DNA from: Sulfurovum sp.
GTDB taxonomy: Bacteria; Campylobacterota; Campylobacteria; Campylobacterales; Sulfurovaceae
Length of the DNA stretch: 64,000 bases
Reading direction: 5' to 3'
Assembly: GCA_026990595.1 (NCBI GenBank)
Contig: JALXCZ010000013.1
Coordinates: forward strand, 1-64,000
Each line of letters begins with the position of its first letter. The first letter of the stretch is position 1. Of the stretch, positions 18,870 to 27,709 are shown one piece after another. The position numbers and the translations under genes are program-made. Below the pieces are notes generated by a model. It searched no databases and had not been told where the DNA came from. It worked only from the letters and a program-made list of their open reading frames with translations.

Positions 18870-20501
18870 TTACTTTTTATGTACCATAGATGCTTTGACA
18901 AAAGCTAAAATAGCAGGATTGACATTTTGCAATCTTGAAGTAAATTCAGGATGGAACTGTACACCGAGGAACCAGGGATGCTCTTTTACTTCCACTGCTT
19001 CTATAAGACCATGGGATTCACCGGTAATATCCATACCTTTTGCTTCCAAGACTTCTCTATATTTCGGATTTGCTTCATAACGGTGTCTGTGTCTTTCATA
19101 AATTACCGGTGCATCATAGGCAGCTCTAAGATTTGAACCCTCTTTAGTCTCACACTCATACTCTCCAAGCCTCAGTGTTCCACCCATAGGTGAAGTGGTT
19201 GTACGTATCTGTTTTGCTCCGCCTGCATCAATGAATTCATCAATAAGATAGATTAATGGATCAGGTGTATTTTTATTGAATTCTACAGAATTTGCTTCTT
19301 TAAGCCCCAATACATTTCTGGCATATTCTATCATAGAGAGTTGCATACCCAGACAAATACCGAGGAATGGTATTTTATTCTCTCTTGCATACTGGATCGC
19401 TTCTATTTTACCCTCTACCCCACGTTCACCAAAACCGCCGGCAACCAAAATACCATCACAGTCATTAAGGTATTTTCCTGCCCCGTCATCTTCAACTTTT
19501 TCAGAGTCAACCCATTTAATATTGACTCTGCTATCAAGATGTGCACCTGCATGGATCAGTGCTTCAGTCAGTGATTTGTAAGACTCTTTAAGATCAAGAT
19601 ATTTACCTACAAAGGCTATTTTTACTTCATCATTTGGCATAATGATCTTATGTACAAGATCGGTCCATTCATCCATTTTAGGTTGACAATTTTCAAGATC
19701 CAGCTGTTTACAGATCGGTGTAAGAATATCCTGCCTTAAAAAATTCAGCGGTACCTGATAGATTGTAGAAGCATCTTCAGCAACGATCACTGACTCTTCA
19801 TCTACATCACAACTGTAAGCGATCTTTCTCTTGATCTCATTGGAAACGGGTACTTCTGCTCTAAGTACCAGCATATGGGGAGCAATACCAATACGTCTAA
19901 GTTCCTGTACAGAGTGTTGTGTCGGTTTAGTTTTAAGTTCTCCGGCAGCTTTAATATAAGGAAGCAGTGTTACATGGACATTCATTACACGAGAACGACC
20001 CAATTCATGCTTTATCTGTCTAATCGTTTCAAGGAAAGGAAGCCCTTCAATATCTCCTGTAGTTCCACCTAATTCTACAATGAGAATATCTTTTCCCTCA
20101 CCTGCGCGAAAAATTCGTTCTTTGATCTCATTGACAATATGCGGTACAACTTGAATCGTTTTACCAAGATACTTTCCTTTACGCTCATTTTCAATGACTG
20201 TTTTATAGACAAGTCCTGTTGTAAAGTTATTGTTTTGTGTTAAAGAGGTATCTAAAAATCTTTCATAATGTCCCAGATCCAGATCGGTTTCAGCCCCATC
20301 TTTGGTAACAAATACCTCTCCGTGTTCCAAAGGAGACATTGTTCCAGGATCTACGTTTATATACGGATCAAGTTTTAGAACACCAACTCTTTGACCCGTA
20401 TGCTTTAACAATGTACCTATACTTGCAGCAGTAATCCCTTTTCCTAAGGAACTAAGAACACCGCCTGTAACAAAAATATATTTTGTCTGTTTTTCACTCA
20501 T
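18870..20501 (-). CDS. pyrG: CTP synthase
   Basis: About 543 residues. The N-terminal amidoligase domain starts [15 protein letters not shown] (P-loop), and the C-terminal class I glutaminase domain has GICLGMQ with the nucleophile Cys and the HPEF histidine/glutamate. It makes CTP from UTP, ATP and glutamine. An in-frame ATG at 20525 would overlap dnaN; the ATG at 20501 is preferred because AAAGGA is well spaced and it matches the family N-terminus. It lies 16 nt after dnaN and abuts recJ. Confidence 0.97.
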   Translation of the reverse strand: MSEKQTKYIFVTGGVLSSLGKGITAASIGTLLKHTGQRVGVLKLDPYINVDPGTMSPLEHGEVFVTKDGAETDLDLGHYERFLDTSLTQNNNFTTGLVYKTVIENERKGKYLGKTIQVVPHIVNEIKERIFRAGEGKDILIVELGGTTGDIEGLPFLETIRQIKHELGRSRVMNVHVTLLPYIKAAGELKTKPTQHSVQELRRIGIAPHMLVLRAEVPVSNEIKRKIAYSCDVDEESVIVAEDASTIYQVPLNFLRQDILTPICKQLDLENCQPKMDEWTDLVHKIIMPNDEVKIAFVGKYLDLKESYKSLTEALIHAGAHLDSRVNIKWVDSEKVEDDGAGKYLNDCDGILVAGGFGERGVEGKIEAIQYARENKIPFLGICLGMQLSMIEYARNVLGLKEANSVEFNKNTPDPLIYLIDEFIDAGGAKQIRTTTSPMGGTLRLGEYECETKEGSNLRAAYDAPVIYERHRHRYEANPKYREVLEAKGMDITGESHGLIEAVEVKEHPWFLGVQFHPEFTSRLQNVNPAILAFVKASMVHKK

Positions 20502-20517
20502 AAACACTTTTTCCTTT

Positions 20518-21585
20518 TTATGCAACTATTGGCATAATGATTGTAATAAAATTATCGTCTTTTACAATAAACGGTAAACTTGGTTCATTAAATTCTATAG
20601 TAAATTCATTTTTATCAATTTGTGAAATAAAATCTAAAATATATTTACTGTTAAAACGTAATTCAAATTTTTCATTCAGACCTGTATTGATTTCCAATTC
20701 TGTTTTTGCTTCAACATTATCTGCACTTAAAGAGTTAAAAATAATAACATCAGACAATAGTGTCATTTTGATCTCTTGGGAAATAGTTGTGATCATTTTA
20801 ATAGCATCAATCATCTCTTTTTTAGGTAAAACGATTTGATGTTTTGTTGAATTTGGTACGATTCTCTGATAATCAGGAAATTTTCCATTGATCAGTCTGG
20901 TATAGAAAAAATAGTTTTCATTGGAGATAATTAAATTGGTTTCATCAAAGAAAATATCTATCTGATCCAAGAAGAGTTTTTGTATTTCCAAAATAGCTTT
21001 TTTAGGTACGATCAAAGAGAGTGCTTCGGCATTGTTTCCAGGTATAGATGCTATTGCCAATCTTCTGGTATCTGTACCGACAAGATCTGTTGAATCATTT
21101 TTGATATTGATAAGTGCACCATTAAGTTCAAATTTTGGATTATTTGTATCAATGGCAGGTGATATTTTTTTAAGATTTTGAATAAGACTTAAAGAATTCA
21201 ATGTGATCTGCGGTTTATTTTCTACAGTTGGGAAATTAGGATAAGAATTAGGGTCAAAGGTAGGTAATTTGAATTTAGAATGTTTTTGTTTCACAATTAG
21301 TGTATTATCTAAAAGTTCTAAAATAATTTCATCATCTTTTAAAATACGAATAATATCAAGCAGTTTTTTACCGTTTGCAGTAAAAGAACCTTCTGACTCA
21401 ATCATAATATGATCTGTAACAATTTTAAGACCGATCTCTCCATCTGTCGCTTTTACAATACATTTACCATTCTGTGAGTTAAACAGTATATGTGATGTAA
21501 TTTGACTTGCATCTTTTTTTTCTAAAAAAGGTTGTAAATTGATGAGTATTGATTCAATGATCTGTTTTGGTGCTCTTATCTTCAT
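20518..21585 (-). CDS. dnaN: DNA polymerase III beta sliding clamp
   Basis: A 355-residue clamp with the three-domain DnaN pattern: ADGEIGLKI in domain 1, [10 protein letters not shown] in domain 2 and a C-terminal [17 protein letters not shown] ending close to the canonical MPMR-type tail. It is downstream of dnaA with a 173-nt gap that contains DnaA-box-like sequences. GGGGAG precedes the ATG. The dnaA-dnaN order is typical of origins. Confidence 0.97.
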   Translation of the reverse strand: MKIRAPKQIIESILINLQPFLEKKDASQITSHILFNSQNGKCIVKATDGEIGLKIVTDHIMIESEGSFTANGKKLLDIIRILKDDEIILELLDNTLIVKQKHSKFKLPTFDPNSYPNFPTVENKPQITLNSLSLIQNLKKISPAIDTNNPKFELNGALINIKNDSTDLVGTDTRRLAIASIPGNNAEALSLIVPKKAILEIQKLFLDQIDIFFDETNLIISNENYFFYTRLINGKFPDYQRIVPNSTKHQIVLPKKEMIDAIKMITTISQEIKMTLLSDVIIFNSLSADNVEAKTELEINTGLNEKFELRFNSKYILDFISQIDKNEFTIEFNEPSLPFIVKDDNFITIIMPIVA

Positions 21586-21639
21586 AGACTCCCCTTATTT
21601 TTAATAATATTAGTAGATAGTAGTAGTTTGACATGAAAG

Positions 21640-21720
21640 TGTGAAAAACTACTCTATTGCTTATTTTACCGTTGTTTGACGGAATGTATAACTCTCTTTG
21701 TATATTCACATTTTTTCACT
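21640..21720. other. DnaA-box cluster between dnaA and dnaN (candidate oriC2)
   Basis: The dnaA-dnaN gap holds TGTGAAAAA (21640-21648), TATTCACA (21703-21710) and TTTTTCACT (21712-21720), all close to the Campylobacterota DnaA core TTCACA/TGTGAA. They sit in AT-rich DNA with a long T-run at 21731-21742. Together with the upstream cluster this fits a bipartite origin flanking dnaA as described in H. pylori. Confidence 0.6.
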
Positions 21721-21758
21721 TTTAAAATTATATCTTTTTTTTATTCAAGTTTTATAAG

Positions 21759-23093
21759 TTAATTCTCAAGATTTTGGGTATCGGTATGAATTTTATTTGA
21801 GAGCTCTTCCAACAGTACTTTAAAATTTTCATCGTTGTCAATGATCTCATTGATCTTTTTCATGGCATGAGAAATAGCTGTATGGTCTTTCATACCGAAA
21901 TAAAGAGCAATTTGAGGCATGGAATTAGGGGTGAGATTTCGTGCCAGATAGATAGCTGTTCTTCTAGCATTGACAACATTTTTAGTACGTTTTTTAGATT
22001 TAATATCAGAAGGTTTGATATTGAGTTCACGAGAGACGATCTTGACAATATCATCTATGGTGATATTCTCCTTTTTTTCTTTAAGTTGATCTTTAATAGC
22101 ATTTTGTGCAAAATCCAGAGTAATCTCCTGTCCAAGCATGGAACTTAAAGCATTTAGTTTAATAATCGTACCTTCGATCTCACGAATATTATCACCCATA
22201 TGAGTAGCAATGAAATTAATGACTTCAGAGGTGAGTTTAATACCGTCAAGTTCACATTTCTTTTGAATAATTGCGATTTTTGTTTCAAGTCCCGGTGGTT
22301 GAATGTCTGCCATGAGTCCCCATTCAAATCGTGTGCGAAGCCTGTCTACAAGTCCTGCTATCTTATTGGGTGCACGATCAGCAGTAATGACAATTTGTTT
22401 ATTGGTATTGTAAAGTTCATTAAATGTATGAAAAAATTCTTCTTGCGTCTGTTCTTTACGGCTTAAAAATTGTATATCATCTATAAGCAATAAGTCACAT
22501 TCTCTGAATTTATCTCTAAATCTATCCATGGTTTGTGCACGTAAATGAGAGGTAAAAGAGTTCATAAACTGTTCAAGTGTGGTATAAATAACAGTTTTTC
22601 CCAGATCTATATGATAATTACCTATGGCTTGAAGAAGATGCGTTTTTCCTAACCCTACACCGCCATAAATAAAAAGAGGATTGTATTGAAGACCTGGTTT
22701 TTCTGCAACAGATTTTGCTGTAGTATAGGCAAATTGATTGGAATCTCCGACAATAAAACTGTCAAAGGTTAAAGAAGGGTTTAAATAGGTACTTTTAGAA
22801 CTGCTTTTTTCACTGTTTTGTTTTGTGACTGTAATAGGTGTCTGTTTGGTCTGTTTTCCTACAGTGATCTCTATTTCAGGTTTTACTTCATTCTGTAGTT
22901 CAAAAAGATGTATGAGCTTATCGGTATATTTTGTTTTTACCCATTTGGCTATGATCATATTTGGTGCATTGTAATAGACAATATTGCTACGAGATCGTTT
23001 GGTGTCATAAACCAGTTTTTTGATGTAGCGCTCATACTCTGTCTCACTGATCTCTTTTTTGAGTTCAAAAAGTATTTTTTGTCCAATATTCAT
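21759..23093 (-). CDS. dnaA: chromosomal replication initiator DnaA
   Basis: A 444-residue AAA+ initiator. Domain I is at 1-75, followed by a short Gln/Thr/Ser linker (about 82-105). The ATPase carries GGVGLGKTHLL (Walker A) and LLIDDIQFL (Walker B). The C-terminal helix-turn-helix domain has the signature LARNLTPNSMPQIALYFGMKDHTAISHA. AAGGAT precedes the start. DnaA-box clusters flank the gene on both sides, making this the probable replication origin. Confidence 0.98.
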   Translation of the reverse strand: MNIGQKILFELKKEISETEYERYIKKLVYDTKRSRSNIVYYNAPNMIIAKWVKTKYTDKLIHLFELQNEVKPEIEITVGKQTKQTPITVTKQNSEKSSSKSTYLNPSLTFDSFIVGDSNQFAYTTAKSVAEKPGLQYNPLFIYGGVGLGKTHLLQAIGNYHIDLGKTVIYTTLEQFMNSFTSHLRAQTMDRFRDKFRECDLLLIDDIQFLSRKEQTQEEFFHTFNELYNTNKQIVITADRAPNKIAGLVDRLRTRFEWGLMADIQPPGLETKIAIIQKKCELDGIKLTSEVINFIATHMGDNIREIEGTIIKLNALSSMLGQEITLDFAQNAIKDQLKEKKENITIDDIVKIVSRELNIKPSDIKSKKRTKNVVNARRTAIYLARNLTPNSMPQIALYFGMKDHTAISHAMKKINEIIDNDENFKVLLEELSNKIHTDTQNLEN

Positions 23094-23121
23094 CCTGTTT
23101 TATCCTTGATATTTTTAAATG

Positions 23122-23262
23122 TGTGAATAGATTTTCACATTTTAAAGTGTTAAAAATCCTATATGTGAATAACTTCTACTATTTTAGCTTATGTTAGCTA
23201 AAATAAGGCTATTAAACACAGTTGAATAATTTTATTCACTATGTGAACAAAGGTGTGAATGA
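23122..23262. other. DnaA-box cluster upstream of dnaA (candidate oriC1)
   Basis: Six DnaA-box-like sites in 141 bp: TGTGAATAG (23122-23130), TTTTCACA (23132-23139), TGTGAATAA (23164-23172), TTATTCACT (23232-23240), TGTGAACAA (23242-23250) and TGTGAATGA (23254-23262), the last overlapping the ruvC ATG. An AT-rich stretch with a 9-bp inverted repeat (23181-23204) lies between the two groups. The arrangement beside dnaA strongly suggests an origin subregion. Confidence 0.7.
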
Positions 23263-23735
23263 ATATTTTAGGAATAGACCCTGGAAGCCGTAATTTAGGC
23301 TATTGTATACTATATTGGGATGGTAAAAAGTTTTCACTTATTGAAGCAGGTTTGCTTAAGATCAAGACCAAAGAGCTTCAAGAGCAGATAGTAGAGCTTG
23401 TAGAAGGAATAGATATTATTCTCAAAGCCCATAAAGTAGATGAGGTGGCTATAGAAGATATCTTTTTTGCCTACAATCCGAAGTCTGTTCTGAAACTTGC
23501 TCAGTTTAGAGGGGCCCTCTCTCTAAAAATACTGCAGGAAGTAGGATATTTTTATGAATATACTCCTTTACAGGTTAAAAAAGCAGTCACAGGAAACGGA
23601 AAAGCAGCCAAAGAACAGGTGGCATTTATGGTAAAAAGATTGTTAGGTATTAAAAAGGAGATCAAACCATTGGACATTACGGATGCTATGGCAATCGCAT
23701 TAACGCATCTTCAGCGTGTGAAAATGCGTAAATAG
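23259..23735 (+). CDS. ruvC: Holliday-junction resolvase RuvC
   Basis: A 158-residue RNase H-fold nuclease that cleaves four-way junctions. The acidic residues match the E. coli set: D7 (GIDPGS), E66 (AIEDIFF), D139 and D142 ([11 protein letters not shown]). Its ATG lies inside the last DnaA box of the upstream cluster and is preceded by AAAGG. It is divergent from dnaA and convergent with the L,D-transpeptidase gene. No ruvA or ruvB is in the window. Confidence 0.96.
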   Translation: MNILGIDPGSRNLGYCILYWDGKKFSLIEAGLLKIKTKELQEQIVELVEGIDIILKAHKVDEVAIEDIFFAYNPKSVLKLAQFRGALSLKILQEVGYFYEYTPLQVKKAVTGNGKAAKEQVAFMVKRLLGIKKEIKPLDITDAMAIALTHLQRVKMRK

Positions 23736-23740
23736 AAAAG

Positions 23741-25477
23741 TTATTTTTTCTTAGAGCTGCCCTTAACAGGCGGTAACTGTTTCTCTCTCTGTTTTTTCAT
23801 GGTGATCATACGTTTTTTAGGAATGCTAAAAGTAGCTTTTTTATGACCCTCAACTGATTCTTCAATGATTTTGTCATAAAGGTAGATATCGTATTTGAAA
23901 TAGGCTAATCCATCTTCTTCATAAACAGTAAAGTAGAGAATATGTACCGGGACAGGTTTGCGTAGTTTGATTGTTGTAGGTTTGTTTGTAGCAATGATCT
24001 CTTCTATATCACTGCGAGAATAATTTCCTTTGGCATGTTCAAGAAGAATATCCATCAATTCAAAAGGTTTTGATACTCTCATACATCCTGAACTGTAAAC
24101 CTTATAACGTCGTGTTAATAAGGTTTTGTTGTCAGTATCGTGAAGATAGACAGCATATTTGTTGGGGAACATGAATTTAATGCGCCCAAGGGCATTATTG
24201 TCTCCTGGAAATTGGACAAAACGGTAGGGAACGTGTTGTTTGCTGTGTTCATAAGGATCAAGCATATCTTGCGTGATCTGTATCTCTTTGTTTCCTTTGA
24301 AAACATGAATGTTGTTCTCTGCAAGATACATAGGATTTTCTCGAAGGACATGGATCAAATCTCTTTTTATAAGATTGTCAGGGATGGTCCAGGTCGGGTT
24401 GATGACCATATATTCGATCTGGTCATGAAAAATAGGAGTTGGTCTGTCTATACGCCCTACAACAATCCCCATTTTTTCAATCATCTCACCATCTTTATAA
24501 TAACGTAGGTTAAAATCAGGAACATTGACTTCCACATATTCACTTTCAAAATGTTTAGGATAGAGCTTGGTTTTATCCAGATTGGTAATGATTGCCTGTA
24601 TATTTTTCTTTGCAGGCTGGTTCAAGTACCAGGTCATGGTTTTATCTACCATACCGTCTACTTTAAGAAGATATCGTTTTTGATAGGTGATAACTGACTG
24701 TTGCAGAACAGTATCGAACTTTTTATCCAATGGTGCTGTTTTGGGATAATCACCGGAAATTTGAAGACGTTTTTTAATTTGAAGGATACGATCAGATCTG
24801 TCTCCGAGTTTCAAAGGTTTATTACTATAGGGTATTTTAGGAAATTTTTCCATAACACGATAATTCTTTAAAAGTCTTACCAGCTTTCTATAGCGTTTTT
24901 CCATAGGGAGCAGAGAAGCAAGATAATCATGGATATTTCCTTCCATAATGGCTATGATGAGTTGATCCTGATCAGGAAAAGCTTTGGCGGGAGGCATTTC
25001 CCATTTTACTTTAATATCATCACTCTTTTTGAGGGCTTTAAATTTTTTTTGTACCAGATCCCAGTCTACATCCCCCTGTACAATGAAACGCACCAGACGT
25101 ACCATTGAATTTGTCAGCATGAGATCAAGCCTTGCATAGACAACAGCTTTTTTATTTTGGCTTATCTCTCCGTTATCAAGAAGAAAAAAGAGACGTTTGA
25201 TCGATTTCTGATCAAAGGGCTTATTTTTATAGTTGAAAAGAGGATCTTTGAGTGCCTGAATAAGTTGACTCATTTTAGCTTCATTTTGCAGTCCTACCCA
25301 TAAGGGTTTGTAATCTACCCTGCGATAGATATTCTGTACTATAGCTTGATTTTGACCTTTCAGATGTGTTTGAAGTGCATTTTGTATATTTGTGCTAATA
25401 TTTTCTATGCTGAGGGTTTGTGCACAGGTATAGCTGTACATTATAATAAAAAGTAAAAGTAGTTTTAATTGTTTCAA
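23741..25477 (-). CDS. L,D-transpeptidase, YcbB-like, exported
   Basis: A 578-residue envelope protein. A hydrophobic N-terminal segment (4-18) ends near a signal-peptidase-like site at TCAQT. Then come an alpha-helical scaffold domain, a peptidoglycan-binding domain (about 220-290, LKLGDRSDRILQIKKRL) and a YkuD domain with YLHDTD and the active-site motif YSSGCMRV (C465). The tail is Lys-rich. The family forms 3-3 cross-links or attaches proteins to peptidoglycan. The start codon is TTG, preceded by AAGGA and 12 nt past the thyX stop, so it may be co-transcribed with thyX. Confidence 0.92.
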   Translation of the reverse strand: MKQLKLLLLFIIMYSYTCAQTLSIENISTNIQNALQTHLKGQNQAIVQNIYRRVDYKPLWVGLQNEAKMSQLIQALKDPLFNYKNKPFDQKSIKRLFFLLDNGEISQNKKAVVYARLDLMLTNSMVRLVRFIVQGDVDWDLVQKKFKALKKSDDIKVKWEMPPAKAFPDQDQLIIAIMEGNIHDYLASLLPMEKRYRKLVRLLKNYRVMEKFPKIPYSNKPLKLGDRSDRILQIKKRLQISGDYPKTAPLDKKFDTVLQQSVITYQKRYLLKVDGMVDKTMTWYLNQPAKKNIQAIITNLDKTKLYPKHFESEYVEVNVPDFNLRYYKDGEMIEKMGIVVGRIDRPTPIFHDQIEYMVINPTWTIPDNLIKRDLIHVLRENPMYLAENNIHVFKGNKEIQITQDMLDPYEHSKQHVPYRFVQFPGDNNALGRIKFMFPNKYAVYLHDTDNKTLLTRRYKVYSSGCMRVSKPFELMDILLEHAKGNYSRSDIEEIIATNKPTTIKLRKPVPVHILYFTVYEEDGLAYFKYDIYLYDKIIEESVEGHKKATFSIPKKRMITMKKQREKQLPPVKGSSKKK

Positions 25478-25489
25478 AAAAGATTTTCC

Positions 25490-26329
25490 TTAGATATTTT
25501 TATATTTTTTGTCAATGAGTTTGAGGTATTTTTTAGGTGTGACCTCTTTCATTGCCTGAGCTAGCCATTGTATCTGGAACCATGCAGCACCGCTGTCTCT
25601 GAGATCAAAATAGTTTTTAAGGCTTCTGATGTTGAAAGTCACAACCATATCAACTTTCCAGTTATCTGAGACAATATGTTTGAAGCCGTCTCCTACGTTT
25701 CTTTTCTTCTTGCCCATTTCAAATGCTCTGTAGAGTGTTTCACTGTCCCCTTTACATTCCTCAATAAAAGGAAGGGAAGATTTGGCAATGGCATTGGTTA
25801 TGAAATCAGGATCCCGTTTATACTGGAACATAAGTTTGTTATACATTGCCTTGATCTCAATTTCCAAATACTCTCTGTCACTAATGACAAAAAGATGAAG
25901 TGCAAGTATCTTATCTAAAAAGAATATAAAGCCTTCTTCATTCTCAAGTGAAGCAACAAAAGCATTGATAACAGAAGACATGGTATAGCGTGTACTTCTT
26001 ACTGAAATGGCTTGAAGTCTGTGACGTGCATGTTCCTGAAGTACCCCTCTTGATGTTCCCTGAATAAGAAAACTCAGTGTAGCATGTTCTATAATGGAGT
26101 GATGGTGATGCACCCATGCAAGGTTTGCAAGCAGATCAGAGTCATCAATGTTGTTAATAGCATCTCTGTTCAAGTGCTGCATGGCTTCTTTAATACAGGC
26201 ATTTTCAGAATTTTCAAAACTGTCATAACAGGTTCTTGCTGCGATTTCCGCTACACCAAGCCCACTTTCCTGAAGTAGTGTGACTTTTGGTTTTTCATAT
26301 TCGATCTGGTACATTTTTACTTTTTCCAT
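25490..26329 (-). CDS. thyX: FAD-dependent thymidylate synthase
   Basis: A 279-residue flavoenzyme that methylates dUMP using methylene-tetrahydrofolate and NADPH. The ThyX signature RHRX7S is RHRLQAISVRS (R102 to S112), followed by TRYT. Preceding histidines in WVHHHHSIIEH suit the FAD site. A TTG four codons upstream is open, but the ATG at 26329 has GGAAAAC nine bases before it. It is divergent from dgt with a 67-nt shared promoter region. Longer than minimal ThyX (about 220 aa), as in other Campylobacterota. Confidence 0.95.
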   Translation of the reverse strand: MEKVKMYQIEYEKPKVTLLQESGLGVAEIAARTCYDSFENSENACIKEAMQHLNRDAINNIDDSDLLANLAWVHHHHSIIEHATLSFLIQGTSRGVLQEHARHRLQAISVRSTRYTMSSVINAFVASLENEEGFIFFLDKILALHLFVISDREYLEIEIKAMYNKLMFQYKRDPDFITNAIAKSSLPFIEECKGDSETLYRAFEMGKKKRNVGDGFKHIVSDNWKVDMVVTFNIRSLKNYFDLRDSGAAWFQIQWLAQAMKEVTPKKYLKLIDKKYKNI

Positions 26330-26396
26330 GATGTTTTCCAACTACTCTGTTTTTATTTTGCTACAATTATAGCAAATTTTATGAGGACATGAGGTA

Positions 26397-27500
26397 ATGC
26401 AAGCTAACGAAAGATTTTTTCACTTTGAAGAGGATTTTAGAGATCCATATGCAAGAGACAGAGACAGAGTACTTCACTGCAGTTCATTTAGACGTTTAGA
26501 GTACAAAACACAGGTGTTTCTTAACCATGAAGGAGATTATTTTCGTACCAGACTGACCCATTCACTGGAAGTCAGTCAGATCGCAAGAACACTTTGCAGG
26601 ATGCTTAAACTTAACGAGACTCTTGCAGAAGTGATTGCACTTTCACATGATCTTGGGCATACTCCTTTTGGACATGTGGGTGGTGATGAACTCGACAAAC
26701 TGCTTAAAGCAGATGGGCACCCTTTGGGATTTGAACATAATTTTCAGTCATTCAGGGTTTTAACAAAATTGGAAAAACGTTATAAAGAATTTGATGGACT
26801 CAACCTTACCTTTGCAACACTCGAAGGTGTACTGAAGCACTCTTACCCCTATAAAAAACCATTTTTGGAAGGTTTGGATGAACGATTTGCTTTGGACAGA
26901 CATCCAAGTCTGGAAGCCATGGTAGTCGATCATGCCGATGAGATAGCCTATACCTCTCATGATATTGATGACGGTATCAAATATGGGATTATTACTTTTG
27001 ATGACCTGATGGAAGATGAACTTTGTCTAAAAGTTGATGAGATCGTGCAAAAAGAGGGTGTAAGCAGAGGAGAAACGCTTTACCGACATCGTTTTGTTGC
27101 AGGACTCATTAAACTGCTTGTCGAAGATTTTATTGATAATGCCAAAACAGGTGTGGAACAATACAGAAAAGAGTTACCGATCATTGCAACACTGGATGCC
27201 TCCTCTCCTCTTCCTGTAGGTTTTTCAAAGGAGATATCTACACAACTTAAACAGCTTAAAAAACTGCTGTTCATAAAACTTTACAGACATGAAAAAATAG
27301 CTCGAAAAATGCATGCCGGAAAACAGTGTATTCAAGGGCTTTATAGAGCATTTGTAGAAGATCCTGATCTTCTTCCTGCCTATCAAAAAGCACTTTTTGA
27401 ACAAAGGAATAAGGAACGTGTTGCCGCAGATTATATTGCAGATATGACAGACCGATATGCTATGAAAACCTACCATGAACTTTATGGCTTGTCATTGTAG
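26397..27500 (+). CDS. dgt: deoxyguanosinetriphosphate triphosphohydrolase-like protein
   Basis: A 367-residue HD-superfamily enzyme that cleaves dNTPs to nucleosides and triphosphate. Metal ligands are H55 (RLTHSLEVSQ), H84-D85 (ALSHDLGHTPFGH) and a later D in HADEIAYTSHDIDDG. The N-terminal DRDRVLHCSSFRRLEYKTQV stretch is family-typical. GAGG lies just before the ATG. Divergent from thyX: one gene makes dTMP while the other removes dNTPs, so shared control of the dNTP pool is plausible. Confidence 0.93.
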   Translation: MQANERFFHFEEDFRDPYARDRDRVLHCSSFRRLEYKTQVFLNHEGDYFRTRLTHSLEVSQIARTLCRMLKLNETLAEVIALSHDLGHTPFGHVGGDELDKLLKADGHPLGFEHNFQSFRVLTKLEKRYKEFDGLNLTFATLEGVLKHSYPYKKPFLEGLDERFALDRHPSLEAMVVDHADEIAYTSHDIDDGIKYGIITFDDLMEDELCLKVDEIVQKEGVSRGETLYRHRFVAGLIKLLVEDFIDNAKTGVEQYRKELPIIATLDASSPLPVGFSKEISTQLKQLKKLLFIKLYRHEKIARKMHAGKQCIQGLYRAFVEDPDLLPAYQKALFEQRNKERVAADYIADMTDRYAMKTYHELYGLSL

Positions 27501-27593
27501 ATCCTTGTACGACTCAGCATTTAGTGCTTCTCCTCTGACAACATCAAATAAATACCCAAAATAAATGCAAATTTTTGTTCTATGTAGATTCAT

Positions 27594-27619
27594 GGTGTTG
27601 TGAGGGCACAACACCCTAC
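27594..27619 (-). repeat. REP-like palindrome, family 1, copy A
   Basis: Read on the minus strand this 26-mer is a GTAG head, stem GGTGTTGT, 6-nt loop and stem ACAACACC. It lies between dgt and typA. A degenerate partner can be traced at about 27520-27545 (ending TGACAACATC), 48 nt away, the same separation as in the intact pairs at 29.5 and 53.0 kb. Confidence 0.7.
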
Positions 27620-27651
27620 AAAAATATAATAAAAATCTATACTATAGTAAC

Positions 27652-27673
27652 TTTTCGCTATAATTCGCGAAAA
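27652..27673 (+). promoter_or_regulatory. typA promoter with TATAAT inside an inverted repeat
   Basis: TTTTCGC (27652-27658) and GCGAAAA (27667-27673) form a 7-bp inverted repeat that encloses TATAAT (27659-27664). The hexamer is a good -10 for typA, 46 nt before its ATG. A repressor bound to the repeat would cover the -10. Confidence 0.5.
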
Positions 27674-27709
27674 TTTATAAGGTATCCCCTTATCTTTCTA
27701 GGAAATATT

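Noticed and set aside
27575-27709. N-terminal extension of typA
   Set aside because: It crosses a REP element and the TATAAT promoter; the conserved GTPase start lies at 27710 with AGGAAAT upstream.
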